Origin: Yoonia sp.
Lineage (GTDB): Bacteria; Pseudomonadota; Alphaproteobacteria; Rhodobacterales; Rhodobacteraceae
Direction of reading: 5' to 3'
Length of the DNA: 64,000 bases
Assembly (NCBI GenBank): GCA_023263855.1
Contig: JALQUF010000003.1
Coordinates: 20,657-84,656, forward strand
Shown: one piece after another, positions 25,681-35,500 of the stretch
How positions within the stretch are numbered: position 1 is the stretch's first letter
How the letters are laid out: every line of letters starts with the position of its first letter
Program-made: the position numbers and the translations under genes
Notes under the pieces: model-generated
Told to the model about the DNA's origin: nothing
What the model saw: the letters and a program-made list of their open reading frames with translations, nothing else
The model's database searches: none

Positions 25681-25713
25681 GACGCGCGAGTGAACCAAAT
25701 CCGCCCGCGCGTC
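25681..25713 (+). promoter_or_regulatory. Inverted repeat between rpiB and the exported-protein gene
   Basis: GACGCGCG (25681-25688) and CGCGCGTC (25706-25713) are perfect inverted arms around a 17-base centre. The repeat lies 41 bases after rpiB and 35 before the next ATG. It may be an operator for the following gene or a hairpin ending the rpiB message. Confidence 0.35.
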
Positions 25714-25748
25714 GTACCAAGGGTATTCGTTCGCTAACGGAGGACCCT

Positions 25749-26111
25749 ATGAAACACGTGTTCCTGTCTTTGATCTTTGCAACCGCTGCCGCACCAGCCT
25801 TGGCTGAAAGCTATGTTCCCGTGAAAGACCAAGAGACATTCCTGTCGCTGGTCACGGGCAAAGAACTGCGCAATTTCTTCTACGGGGTCCGGCTGAATGT
25901 ACTGCCTGACGGGCAAATCGATGGCTCGGCCATCGGCTGGGGCATCGAAGGGCAGTGGACCTGGCAGGATGGCTATTTCTGCCGCGAGCTTAGCTGGGGT
26001 GGCGACCCGATCCCCTACAATTGCCAGCTTGTCGAAGCGCGTGGCGATGACAGGCTCCGGTTTACTGTGGATCAAGGCGCGGGGGATTCCGCATCCTTCC
26101 GCCTGCAGTGA
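25749..26111 (+). CDS. Small exported protein of unknown function
   Basis: A 120-residue protein with a signal peptide (MKHVFLSLIFATAAAPALA, cleavage near residue 19). The short mature domain contains GKELRNFFYGVRLNVLPDGQIDG and WTWQDGYFCRELSWGG-IPYNCQ, with two cysteines that could form a periplasmic disulfide. The alternating G-x-W/DG pattern recalls small DUF995-type proteins, but that link is tentative. CGGAGG precedes the ATG well. It is convergent with the hemerythrin gene, one base apart. Confidence 0.75.
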   Translation: MKHVFLSLIFATAAAPALAESYVPVKDQETFLSLVTGKELRNFFYGVRLNVLPDGQIDGSAIGWGIEGQWTWQDGYFCRELSWGGDPIPYNCQLVEARGDDRLRFTVDQGAGDSASFRLQ

Positions 26112-26112
26112 T

Positions 26113-26682
26113 CTAGCCCAACCCGACCGAACCGTAGCGCAGGATGACCGGCACGATCAGTTCTTCTTCATCAATCAGATGCCGGTCCAACAGCTGTTCG
26201 AGACGGGCCAGTTCATCGCGAAACCGCCCTGCGGCGGTTTGCAGTTTCTCGCGGCTATCGGCCGCGCGAATGACCTCATTTGCGCGGTCGACAAACCCCG
26301 AAAGCAGCCCGTCCAGATCATGATGATCCTGATCTAGGATCGTAAAACCCTTTTCGATCCGCGCATCCTTTGTCACCAGTTTGGGAAAGTAATAGCTGTC
26401 TTCAATCGTATGATGCTCGTGCAGGCCATTGACGAACATCCCCCCATAGCGCGCTGTCATCGCAACATAGGGCTGTGCATCCGTCTTTTGGTCCAACAGC
26501 GCCTCGGTTCCGCCGCGCAATTCGGACATTAATCGGCGAAACATGATGTGCCGGTCGAGCCAAAAACGGATCAACCCGTCAAAACCCGGGTCGGTTTCCC
26601 AGCCTGCGCGCGGATAATCCGCAAGCAAGACGCGCAAGGCATCTGGCAAACGTTCACGTTCAAAAAGGCGCAGATTATCCAT
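26113..26682 (-). CDS. Hemerythrin-domain protein
   Basis: A 189-residue all-helical protein with the hemerythrin-like di-iron ligand pattern: His in DRHIMFRRLM, HEHHTIEDSYYF, DQDHHDLDGLL and DRHLIDEEELI. Such proteins bind oxygen, NO or metal ions and are thought to sense or buffer them. No DNA-binding or partner domain is present. ATG 26682 follows AAGGAAC; the frame opens 11 codons earlier without support. Confidence 0.88.
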   Translation of the reverse strand: MDNLRLFERERLPDALRVLLADYPRAGWETDPGFDGLIRFWLDRHIMFRRLMSELRGGTEALLDQKTDAQPYVAMTARYGGMFVNGLHEHHTIEDSYYFPKLVTKDARIEKGFTILDQDHHDLDGLLSGFVDRANEVIRAADSREKLQTAAGRFRDELARLEQLLDRHLIDEEELIVPVILRYGSVGLG

Positions 26683-26915
26683 GTCGTTGTTCCTTTTGAA
26701 GCTGACTGGCAGCACTCTTATCCCGAATTAGCCCGTATCAGTCGGGGCGCGCATTGCCTCATCCAACCGGCATACCGCGCTAAGATTTAAGCACGCCGCA
26801 AGTTTGGTGAATTAGATCGATCTGTCGCAGGGTCAACCTGCGAATACTCTTGCCATTTCCTGTCTCGCGTCAAAAGATAGCTGCACCAGCGCCAAATGCG
26901 CTTATCAGCCAATGA

Positions 26916-26936
26916 TTGTATCGCAAACAGATACAA
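26916..26936 (+). promoter_or_regulatory. Inverted repeat in the oppA leader
   Basis: TTGTATC (26916-26922) and GATACAA (26930-26936) are perfect seven-base arms around GCAAACA. They end just before the AGGGAG ribosome-binding site of the peptide-binding protein gene. The repeat may be a repressor operator or a leader hairpin controlling the whole transporter. The rest of 26716-26915 holds nothing recognisable. Confidence 0.45.
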
Positions 26937-26953
26937 CAAAAGGGAGATACTCC

Positions 26954-28588
26954 ATGACACTTAGAACAAAACTACTGGCAACAACATCCGCCGTATTGAT
27001 CGCCACCACCGGTGCGCTCTACGCCGATGGTCACGCCACACACCCCGATACAGGCGAAACGCTCGCCTCTGACCAATCCTTTACCTACCGCGTGGGCGAT
27101 GAAAGCCCGTCGATTGACCCTGGTCTTGTCGAAGATGTGGATGGCGCCGATGTCGTGCGCGACCTGTTCGAAGGTCTCTACAATCAGGATGCAGCCGGCA
27201 ACCTGATCCCCGGCGTCGCCCTCAGCCACACGGTCAGCGACGACGGCCTGGTCTACACATTCACCCTGCGTGACACTGCAAAATGGTCCAACGGCGATCC
27301 TGTCACCGCCGGTGACTTTGTCTATGCCTGGCAGCGTGCCGCGTCGCCCGAACTGGCATCACCCTACAGCTGGTACATCGACCTGATGTCGATCGAGAAC
27401 GGCGCTGACGTGATCGCAGGCGACATGCCCACATCCGAACTGGGTGTAACAGCCATCGACGACACCACACTTGAAGTGCGCCTGACACAGCCCTTGCCGT
27501 ACTTCGCGCAAATGGTCACGCATGGCACAACCTTCCCCGTCCATCAGGCCACGATTGAAGAGCACGGTAGCGATTGGGTTCTACCCGAAAACATGGTGTC
27601 GAACGGCGCCTATGTGCTGACCGAGTTTGTCCCGCAAGAACGGCTCGTCCGCGAACGCAACCCGATGTACTGGGACAACGAAAACACCATCCTTGATAAG
27701 GTGACAAAGCTGGTCATCACTGACGAAAACGTGGCGTTGACCCGTTATCTTGCAGGCGAGCTGGACTGGACAGATGTTCCCGCCGGTCAATTCCCGCGGT
27801 TGTCTGCCGAGTTCCCGGATCAGGCCGTTTCGGTGCCGCAGGCATGTTCCTATTACTATATGTTCAACCTGCGCGACGGGGCACCAGAGGAATTGCAGGA
27901 TCCCAACGTCCGTAAGGCGCTTAGCCTTGCAGTAGACCGCGATATCATCGTCAACAACGTGCTCGCTGGTGGTCAGAAAGCGGCCTATACGTTCACCCAC
28001 TGGGCGACTGCGGGTTTCGAGACGCCAAATATCCCAATGGCGGACATGACCCAAGCCGACCGTAACGCGATGGCACAAGAGCTGCTGGCCGAAGCCGGTT
28101 ACGGCTCGGACAACCCGCTCAGCATTGATCTGGTCTACAACACCAACGAATCCCACAAATCGGTCGCAATCGCGATCAGTCAGATGTGGAAGCAGACACT
28201 GGGTGTCGAAACCACATTGGCCAATCAGGAATGGCAGACCTTCCTTGAAGCGCGCTCCAACGGTGATTTCGACGTCGCCCGTGGCGGGTGGTGCGCGGAC
28301 TACAACGAAGCCTCGACCTTCCTTGATCTGATGGACTCGGGCTCGGGCTATAATGACAGCAAATACAACAATCCCGAAGTTGATGCCTTGCTGGCCGCAG
28401 CCAAAACCGCAGACAACCCGCAAGCAAACTATGACCGCGTCGAGGAATTCATCGCACAAGATACGCCGATCATTCCCATCTACCACTACGCCGCTGTCGA
28501 CATGTTTGCGGACAATCTCGAAGGCTGGCCCACCGAGAACTTTGAACAGAACTGGTACTCCAAGGATCTTTACAAGATCGCCGAGTAA
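26954..28588 (+). CDS. oppA: Peptide ABC transporter periplasmic binding protein
   Basis: Periplasmic solute-binding protein of the peptide/nickel family (SBP_bac_5), 544 residues. It has a signal peptide MTLRTKLLATTSAVLIATTGALYA and the core NGDPVTAGDFVYAWQRAASPELASPYSWYI, typical of OppA. Two domains and the long insertion match oligopeptide-binding members such as OppA and MppA. It captures peptides, possibly cell-wall peptides, for the OppBCDF pore and ATPases that follow. ATG 26954 lies behind AGGGAG; the ATG at 26912 would place the inverted repeat inside the gene. Confidence 0.93.
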   Translation: MTLRTKLLATTSAVLIATTGALYADGHATHPDTGETLASDQSFTYRVGDESPSIDPGLVEDVDGADVVRDLFEGLYNQDAAGNLIPGVALSHTVSDDGLVYTFTLRDTAKWSNGDPVTAGDFVYAWQRAASPELASPYSWYIDLMSIENGADVIAGDMPTSELGVTAIDDTTLEVRLTQPLPYFAQMVTHGTTFPVHQATIEEHGSDWVLPENMVSNGAYVLTEFVPQERLVRERNPMYWDNENTILDKVTKLVITDENVALTRYLAGELDWTDVPAGQFPRLSAEFPDQAVSVPQACSYYYMFNLRDGAPEELQDPNVRKALSLAVDRDIIVNNVLAGGQKAAYTFTHWATAGFETPNIPMADMTQADRNAMAQELLAEAGYGSDNPLSIDLVYNTNESHKSVAIAISQMWKQTLGVETTLANQEWQTFLEARSNGDFDVARGGWCADYNEASTFLDLMDSGSGYNDSKYNNPEVDALLAAAKTADNPQANYDRVEEFIAQDTPIIPIYHYAAVDMFADNLEGWPTENFEQNWYSKDLYKIAE

Positions 28589-28604
28589 TCACACCACGTG
28601 ATAG

Positions 28605-28634
28605 ACCGCGCCCCTTTTGCAGGGGCGCGGTTTT
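28605..28634 (+). terminator. Intra-operon terminator-like hairpin between oppA and oppB
   Basis: ACCGCGCCCC (28605-28614) pairs with GGGGCGCGGT (28622-28631) around a seven-base loop; TTT follows. This is a strong hairpin with a short T tract. It should end most transcripts after oppA and let a fraction continue, giving more binding protein than pore, a common pattern in ABC importer operons. Confidence 0.75.
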
Positions 28635-28659
28635 CCCAATCTGTTAGGACACCTGACAT

Positions 28660-29583
28660 ATGCTGAGCTTCATCGTTCGTCGCCTTGCCGTGGCTATCCC
28701 GACCCTTTTGATATTGGTCGTGCTGTCGTTCATCTTGATGTACGCAGCCCCCGGCGGCCCCTTCAATTCCGAGCGTCCGTTGCCGCCCGAGGTTCTGGCG
28801 AACATCGAAGCCAAATACGGACTGGATCAGCCGTTCTGGAAGCAAATCGTCAACTATGTTGTCAGTGTCGTCACCCAGTTCGATTTCGGCCCGTCCTTCC
28901 AATACAAAGACCGCACCGTCAACGATGTGATCGCCCAAGGCTTTCCGGTCACGCTGACCTATGGGTTCTGGTCCTTTGTTGTCGCTGTGACCATTGGCGT
29001 GTCCTTGGGTGTCGCGGCGGCCATCAAGCAAAACACATGGATTGATTATTTCGCCGTTGGCGTCTCGATCGGTGCACAAGTGCTACCGAACTTCGTCATG
29101 GCCCCAATCCTTTTGCTGGTTTTCACGCTTTGGCTGGGCTGGTTGCCCGGTGGCGGTTGGAACGGCGGGCAGTGGCAATTCCTGATCATGCCGGTGATCG
29201 CGCTGTCCACATCCTACATGGCCTCCATCGCGCGGATCACACGGTCGTCCATGCTTGAGGTGCTGAACACTAATTTCATCCGCACGGCCCAAGCCAAAGG
29301 CCTGCCGATGCGCCGCGTCATCTGGCGGCACGCGATGAAACCCACCATTCTGCCGGTCTTGTCCTATCTGGGGCCTGCCTTTGTGGGCATGATCACCGGA
29401 TCAGTGATCATTGATGTGTTCTTTTCCACCGGCGGGATCGGCCAGTTCTTTGTGAACTCGGCCTTCAACCGCGACTATTCCGTCATCATGGGGATCACCA
29501 TTCTGGTGGGCACCCTGACAATCCTGTTCAACCTTGTGGTCGATATCCTTTACGCATGGATCGACCCCAAGATCCGCTACTAA
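28660..29583 (+). CDS. oppB: Peptide ABC transporter permease OppB
   Basis: Inner-membrane permease of 307 residues with six helices and the BPD_transp_1 fold. The EAA loop that docks the ATPases reads RTAQAKGLPMRRVIWRHAMKP. The N-terminal LSFIVRRLAVAIPTLLILVVLSFILMYAAPGGPF is typical of OppB/DppB. It forms a heterodimer with OppC. The oppC gene starts 13 bases later. Confidence 0.93.
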   Translation: MLSFIVRRLAVAIPTLLILVVLSFILMYAAPGGPFNSERPLPPEVLANIEAKYGLDQPFWKQIVNYVVSVVTQFDFGPSFQYKDRTVNDVIAQGFPVTLTYGFWSFVVAVTIGVSLGVAAAIKQNTWIDYFAVGVSIGAQVLPNFVMAPILLLVFTLWLGWLPGGGWNGGQWQFLIMPVIALSTSYMASIARITRSSMLEVLNTNFIRTAQAKGLPMRRVIWRHAMKPTILPVLSYLGPAFVGMITGSVIIDVFFSTGGIGQFFVNSAFNRDYSVIMGITILVGTLTILFNLVVDILYAWIDPKIRY

Positions 29584-29596
29584 GGGGGTCGTTCAG

Positions 29597-30523
29597 ATGT
29601 TTCCCAACAGAGCCGCCGTCGAAGGCGTCGCAGACAGCATGCAACTGGCCGAGGTCAAGGGCCGGTCGCTCTGGGCCGACGCGCGCATACGTTTTTTCCG
29701 CAACCGCGCTGCGGTCATTTCACTGATCATGCTGGCCGGGGTCGCCGCCTTCGCCCTGTTTGGCGGGGCTTTGGCCCAATATGAGGGGGACTATGTTGAT
29801 TTCAGCCTGATTGGCAGCAACGCCTATCTGGGCGTGCCCTCAATAGAAACCGGCCATTACTTTGGCACAGACAGCAACGGGCGAGATCTGTTCGCCCGCA
29901 CGGTCCAAGGCACCGGGATTTCGCTGATGGTCGGCGTCATTGGCGCCTTGGTCGCGGTAATCGTCGGCACGCTTTATGGCGCGACCGCTGGCTATTATGG
30001 CGGACGGGTCGACGGGATCATGATGCGGATCGTGGATGTGCTGATGTCGATCCCCTTCATGTTCGTGCTGATCCTGATGCTGGTGATCTTCGGACGCTCG
30101 ATCTTCATGCTGTTTCTGGGCATTGGCCTGATCTCATGGCTTGATATGGCACGGATCGCGCGGGGGCAGACGCTGACCATCAAGAATAAGGAATTCGTCG
30201 AAGTGGCGGTCGCCACCGGCGTGCGCCCCAGCAAGATCATCCTGCGCCACATCGTGCCCAACCTGCTGGGTATCGTGATTGTCTATGCCACGCTTCTGGT
30301 GCCCAATATGATCATCTTTGAAAGCTTCATCAGCTTTCTGGGGCTGGGCGTGCAAGAACCCGCCACGTCACTGGGCGCCCTGATCAACGAAGGGTCGCGC
30401 ACGATGCAATTTGGCTACTATTGGCAGATCGCCTTCCCGCTTTTCTTCTTTGTTGCCACAATCTTTGCCTTCTTCTTTGTCGGTGACGGGCTACGCGACG
30501 CACTCGACCCCAAGGACCGCTGA
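29597..30523 (+). CDS. oppC: Peptide ABC transporter permease OppC
   Basis: Second permease, 308 residues, six helices. The N-terminal OppC region is ADARIRFFRNRAAVISLIML; GTDSNGRDLFARTVQGTGISLMVG is the family signature. The EAA loop is EVAVATGVRPSKIILRHIVPN. ATG 29597 is behind AGGGGG; an upstream extension overlaps oppB and was rejected. It partners OppB. Confidence 0.93.
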   Translation: MFPNRAAVEGVADSMQLAEVKGRSLWADARIRFFRNRAAVISLIMLAGVAAFALFGGALAQYEGDYVDFSLIGSNAYLGVPSIETGHYFGTDSNGRDLFARTVQGTGISLMVGVIGALVAVIVGTLYGATAGYYGGRVDGIMMRIVDVLMSIPFMFVLILMLVIFGRSIFMLFLGIGLISWLDMARIARGQTLTIKNKEFVEVAVATGVRPSKIILRHIVPNLLGIVIVYATLLVPNMIIFESFISFLGLGVQEPATSLGALINEGSRTMQFGYYWQIAFPLFFFVATIFAFFFVGDGLRDALDPKDR

Positions 30524-30525
30524 AT

Positions 30526-31491
30526 ATGAGCCTTCTGGAAATCGAAGACCTGATGGTCACATTCACCACCGCCGATGGCGATGTGCATGCCGTCAATGGT
30601 GTCAGCTTCAATATCGACAAAGGCGAAACACTGGCGATTGTGGGCGAAAGCGGGTCGGGCAAAAGCCAGACCGCCTTTGCCGCGATGGGGCTGCTGGCCA
30701 AGAACGGCCGCGCCTCTGGCGTTGCACGGTTTGACGGCAAAGACCTGTTGTCCATGTCCCAGCGCGAGTTCAACAAGATCCGCAGCAAAGACATGGCGAT
30801 GATCTTTCAAGACCCGATGACATCGCTTAACCCCTACCTGCGCGTCAGCGACCAGATGGCCGAGGTGTTGATGCTACACAATGGCGTCAGCAAGAAGGCT
30901 GCAATCACCGAAGCGGTCCGCATGCTGGATGCCGTCCGCATCCCCGATGCCCGCGCGCGCGTTACCATGTACCCGCACGAATTTTCGGGCGGTATGCGCC
31001 AACGGATCATGATCGCAATGTCGCTGCTGTGCGAACCGCGCCTGCTGATTGCAGATGAACCGACCACGGCGCTCGATGTGACCGTACAGGCGCAAATCAT
31101 GCAGCTGCTGGGCGATATCCGAAAGGACTTCGGCACTGCTGTCATTCTGATCACCCATGATCTGGGTGTCGTCGCGGGGTTTTGTGACCGCACCTTGGTC
31201 ATGTATGGCGGGCAGGTCATGGAAGAGGGCTCAACGGACGATATCTTCGCTCGCCCCACCCACCCCTACACCAGTGGCCTGCTGAAAGCAGTGCCGCGTC
31301 TGGACAAGGACGAAGGTGAACTTGTGACAATCTCGGGTGAACCACCTGACATGTCCAACCTGCCCCAGGGGTGTCCGTTCTCGCCCCGCTGCCCCGTGCA
31401 GCTGGACCGTTGCAGCACGCAACGGCCCGCATTAGAGACGTTCGGCGACCGCCGCCGCGCCTGTCACTTGCCTATTAATGAGGTGACGTAA
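30526..31491 (+). CDS. oppD: Peptide ABC transporter ATPase OppD
   Basis: ATP-binding subunit of 321 residues. Walker A is GESGSGKSQ, the ABC signature is FSGGMRQRIMIA and Walker B is LLIADEPTTALD. The C-terminal oligopeptide-transport extension includes CPFSPRCP-x-Cys residues, as in OppD/DppD that bind an iron-sulfur cluster or a structural metal. It starts two bases after the oppC stop. Its stop overlaps the ATG of oppF by one base. Confidence 0.94.
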   Translation: MSLLEIEDLMVTFTTADGDVHAVNGVSFNIDKGETLAIVGESGSGKSQTAFAAMGLLAKNGRASGVARFDGKDLLSMSQREFNKIRSKDMAMIFQDPMTSLNPYLRVSDQMAEVLMLHNGVSKKAAITEAVRMLDAVRIPDARARVTMYPHEFSGGMRQRIMIAMSLLCEPRLLIADEPTTALDVTVQAQIMQLLGDIRKDFGTAVILITHDLGVVAGFCDRTLVMYGGQVMEEGSTDDIFARPTHPYTSGLLKAVPRLDKDEGELVTISGEPPDMSNLPQGCPFSPRCPVQLDRCSTQRPALETFGDRRRACHLPINEVT

Positions 31492-32498
31492 TGGAACCGC
31501 TTTTGTCCGTCCGCAACCTGTCAGTCACATTCGACGTACGCCGCCCCGGCTCATGGCCGTGGACGCCGCCGCGCAAACTGCATGCGGTCTCCGAAGTGTC
31601 CTTTGATATCCAACCGGGCGAATGTCTGGGCATCGTGGGCGAGAGCGGGTCCGGCAAATCCACCATCGCCCGCGCTGTTGTCGGCACCATCCCGTCCTCG
31701 GGCGGCAATATCTTTTTTGAAGGGCATGATCTGGCCAACATGAACGTCAGCGAACGCCGGGTGCACCGGCGCGATGTGCAGATGATCTTTCAAGATCCGC
31801 TCGCCGCGCTGAACCCCCGCATGACCGTCGGTGAAATCATCGCCGAGCCACTGATCACCCATGAACCACACACCTCACGCAAAGATGTCAAAAAACGCGT
31901 CAGCGCGTTGATGGAGCGTGTGGGACTTTTGCCCAACCTGATCAACCGCTACCCGCATGAATTTTCCGGCGGGCAGTGCCAGCGTATCGGGATTGCGCGC
32001 GCACTGATCCTGAATCCCAAGCTGATCATCTGCGATGAACCTGTCTCGGCGCTTGATGTGTCTGTGCAAGCGCAGGTCATCAACCTGTTGATGGAACTGC
32101 AACGCGACATGAACCTGTCGATGATCTTTATCGCGCATGATCTCAGCGTTGTGAAACACATCAGCGACCGCACATTGGTATTGTATCTGGGGCGGGTGAT
32201 GGAAACCGCAAACAGCCACAAGCTGACCACATTGCCAGAGCATCCCTACAGTCAGGCACTGATTGCGTCAGTCCCAATTCCCGACCCCGTGCTTGAACGT
32301 GCGCGTCCGCGTCCCATCCTGGAAGGCGAACTGCCCTCGCCGCTTGCGCCACCTTCAGGCTGTGTCTTCCGCACCCGTTGCCCCAAGGCGCAACCCTCTT
32401 GTGCCGAAGCACGGCCCGAGCTGAAGAACATCGGAGACCGCCATTTTGTCGCCTGCCCGTTCCATGAGCCCGCGCAGGTTCTGGCCGTTGGCGAATAG
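31491..32498 (+). CDS. oppF: Peptide ABC transporter ATPase OppF
   Basis: Second ATPase, 335 residues. Walker A is GESGSGKST, the signature is FSGGQCQRIGIA and Walker B is LIICDEPVSALD. An N-terminal insertion (PGSWPWTPPRKLHA) is common in OppF. The C-terminal domain again has the Cys pattern (CVFRTRCPKAQPSCAE). It completes the operon and is convergent with tamB, 27 bases apart. No obvious terminator lies between the two. Confidence 0.94.
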   Translation: MEPLLSVRNLSVTFDVRRPGSWPWTPPRKLHAVSEVSFDIQPGECLGIVGESGSGKSTIARAVVGTIPSSGGNIFFEGHDLANMNVSERRVHRRDVQMIFQDPLAALNPRMTVGEIIAEPLITHEPHTSRKDVKKRVSALMERVGLLPNLINRYPHEFSGGQCQRIGIARALILNPKLIICDEPVSALDVSVQAQVINLLMELQRDMNLSMIFIAHDLSVVKHISDRTLVLYLGRVMETANSHKLTTLPEHPYSQALIASVPIPDPVLERARPRPILEGELPSPLAPPSGCVFRTRCPKAQPSCAEARPELKNIGDRHFVACPFHEPAQVLAVGE

Positions 32499-32525
32499 CA
32501 TTAAGACGCTGCTGTCAGTGCAACG

Positions 32526-35500
32526 CTAGTAGTCACGCTCAAAGAACACGCCGACACTCGTCGCGCCGTCCTGATCGACGCTGCCCTTTGCCGTGATCTC
32601 ATTGGTGATATCAAGGTTCAGGTTGATCTCGGTTTCGCCGGTGCTTGTGACTGTGACATCGGTATAGATGTTTTCCGACAGATAGGCGCCCGCGCGCACG
32701 GCCGCGTTGCCTTCATCGTCGGTGGTCACATCAAAATCATCCAGTCCGATGCTTTCGCGGAAATTGTTGAGTGTGCCGCCGCCGCGCCCCGCCAATGTGC
32801 TGATGGCAGAGGCAAGCTGAACTGCTTGCAACGGGCTGATGCTTTGCAAATCGCGCCCGAATATCAGCTGCGACAGTACTTCGTCCTGCGGCAATTCGGG
32901 GATCGAGTTAAAGCTGACCTCTGGTTCTCCGGCAGGGCCTTCGACAACGATACTGATCACCGTGCCGGTATCGGTTTCAGTGGTCGCAACCAGCCGGATG
33001 AAAGGCTCAAAATCGCCTTGCAGCGTGGCGGTCCCTTCGTCCAGCTCAAACCGCTGTTGCAGAATATCAATCCGGCCACGGATCAGCTCAAACCGGCCCA
33101 CCGGGATCACATTATTGGTTGTGCCACCAATCGCCAGACTGCCCCCCAGTTCAGCGTCCAGACCGCGCCCGCGAATAAAGATCCGCGACGGCGCATTGAT
33201 CACGATATCCAGCGGAAAAGCCCGCCCGCCACCGCCACTGGCAGCATCATCGCCATTGCCACCCAGTACCCCGGCACGGGCCAATGTGCGCCGGACGGCC
33301 GCAGTTTCACCTTGGTGGGTCACGTCGGGCAGGTCGCCCAGCATACTGATTGAAGACGATGGCACCTGCACATCGGTCTGTCCCAGCTCCAGCCGGCCAG
33401 AGATGCGCGCGCCGCCTTGCAAGGGCCCATTGACATTGATCGCACCGGCAATACGCGAAGAATAAAGCTCGGGGTCCTGCAAAACCACGTCATTCAGGGC
33501 GACCGTGATATCCGCCTGATTTGCCCCTGTCAGCGCAACCGGTCCATTGATGCTGATACTGCCCCCGCTTTCAACACGTGTTGTCAGGTCGATCTGCGCA
33601 TTGCCGCTGCTCAGACGCACTTGCCCGCCAATGTCGGTCAATGCCTGTCCAAGGCTGGGCGCTGCCAGACGTCCGTTCGAGAATGTCACTTCGCCGCTTA
33701 ATGAAGAAAGCGCAGGCGGGCCATTCACATCCAGATCAAAATTGGCCAACCCGCTAAGCCTGCGCGGATCAAGCGCTGCATTCGCCAAAGCCAGCGGCGC
33801 ACTGCCGTTCACATCAATGGCAAGGTTTCCTTCTTGGCTGACCTCACCCACGATTTCCGCCGAGAGCCCCCCCGGTCCGGTGCCTGTGGCGTCAATCCCC
33901 CAGTTGCCCTGCTCATCCAGCGACGCAGCACCGCGCGCCCGGATCGGTCCGCTGATCTGATCGGTCAGCACACCAACGTCGCGCAAACTGGCATTGAACC
34001 GCCCTTGGCCGAAACCGGACGCACCATTCAACGCACCAACGATAGATACTTCGCGCGTGGATACCTCTAGCGTGCGCACGGCCAGAACCTCATCCGCCAA
34101 CCCGATGGTCGCGTTGATCCGCCCCGTGCCCGCCAAAAGCGGGTCAACCGTGGCGTTCCCAATCGCCAGGTCCTCGCTGCGCAGGTTGACCTGCGTGTCA
34201 AACCGGCTCAGGTCAGGCAGAACGCTGCCCGATGCGGTCATATCAATGCTGCCGGCAATGGGTTGACCAACCAAACCGGCAAAGGTGGCAAGGCTTTCAA
34301 CCTTTGCGGCAAGATCACCGGTCACTTCGCGATCATTTTCGGGCGATGCGACACGGGCATCAAGCGACACATCCGTCCCCGGCCCCAGAACACGCAAGGT
34401 CACATCCGTTGTGTCATCAACCGCTGGCATCGCATCAAGATCAACCGTGATCGGACCGCTCAAGCTGGGGTCAAGCAGCGCAGCATCATTCAGACGAAAC
34501 AAAAGGTCCGCGGTATTCGCCCCGTCCAAGGACACATCCGCACCCCCGCGCAGTGACATAGCGGGCGTACGCACCAAAAGGTCAGCAAGGCTGAATTGCG
34601 TATCGCCCACACGTGCAACAGCCGTTGTAAACGTCCCGTTCCCGTCCAAAAGCGGATCAAGCCGCGCGATACCTGTAACCAGATCACGGGTTTCACCGCT
34701 CAGGTTCAGATCAAACCGCGCCCCGTCGCTCAGCAAAACACCGTTGGCATCTATGGTCACAGCCCCCGCCAAAGGCCGCCCGGCCAAAGCAGCATAGCGG
34801 CTCAGATCGCGCAGGTCAGCGGACAACGCCGCATTTACCGTCTGCCCTGTCTCAGCCGGGTTCACCGTTCCGCTTGTTTCGAAAGTCAGGGCGGGTCCGG
34901 TACCTTCGATGGCAAAGACGATTGCGCCATCCGCACGCTGGGTGACATCCCCCGCCACAGCCGCAGGACCAGACAGATCGGGCAAAACCAGCGCCACATC
35001 ACGCAGACTGGCATTCAGGCGCGCGTCCGTGCCTTCGCTGGTCAAATCGGCATTGGCGCGCAGGCTGGCCGCATCGGTCTGAACCCTAAGGTTTTCTAAC
35101 CGGGTGCCTTGCGTATCACGGACCGCCGTTGCTGCAATCGAGCCCCGTCCGCTCAAGACCCGGTCGGCCTCTGGAATGCCAACTGACAGGTCATTGGTTT
35201 GACCGGATAAGACGATATTAAACAGCCCATCAAGCGGCGTGATATCTGCCGAAACCGCAACTTCTGCCGCGCCACCAACCTGTTGGCCAATCAAGGTCGA
35301 GAACCGCCCAAGCCCCGCAATTTCAGCGTTCAGGTTGGCGTTGGTCTGAAAGCCTGCACTTGGGCCGGCAATCGTGGCCTCGGCCTGCGCCTCAAGCCCT
35401 GCGCCACTTAGGGTAAGGCGCGAAATCTCTGTGGCGCCACCTTCAGCACGCGAAAGCACAAATTCACCCCCGATGGCATCGCCAAAGGCCTCAGCGGCAC

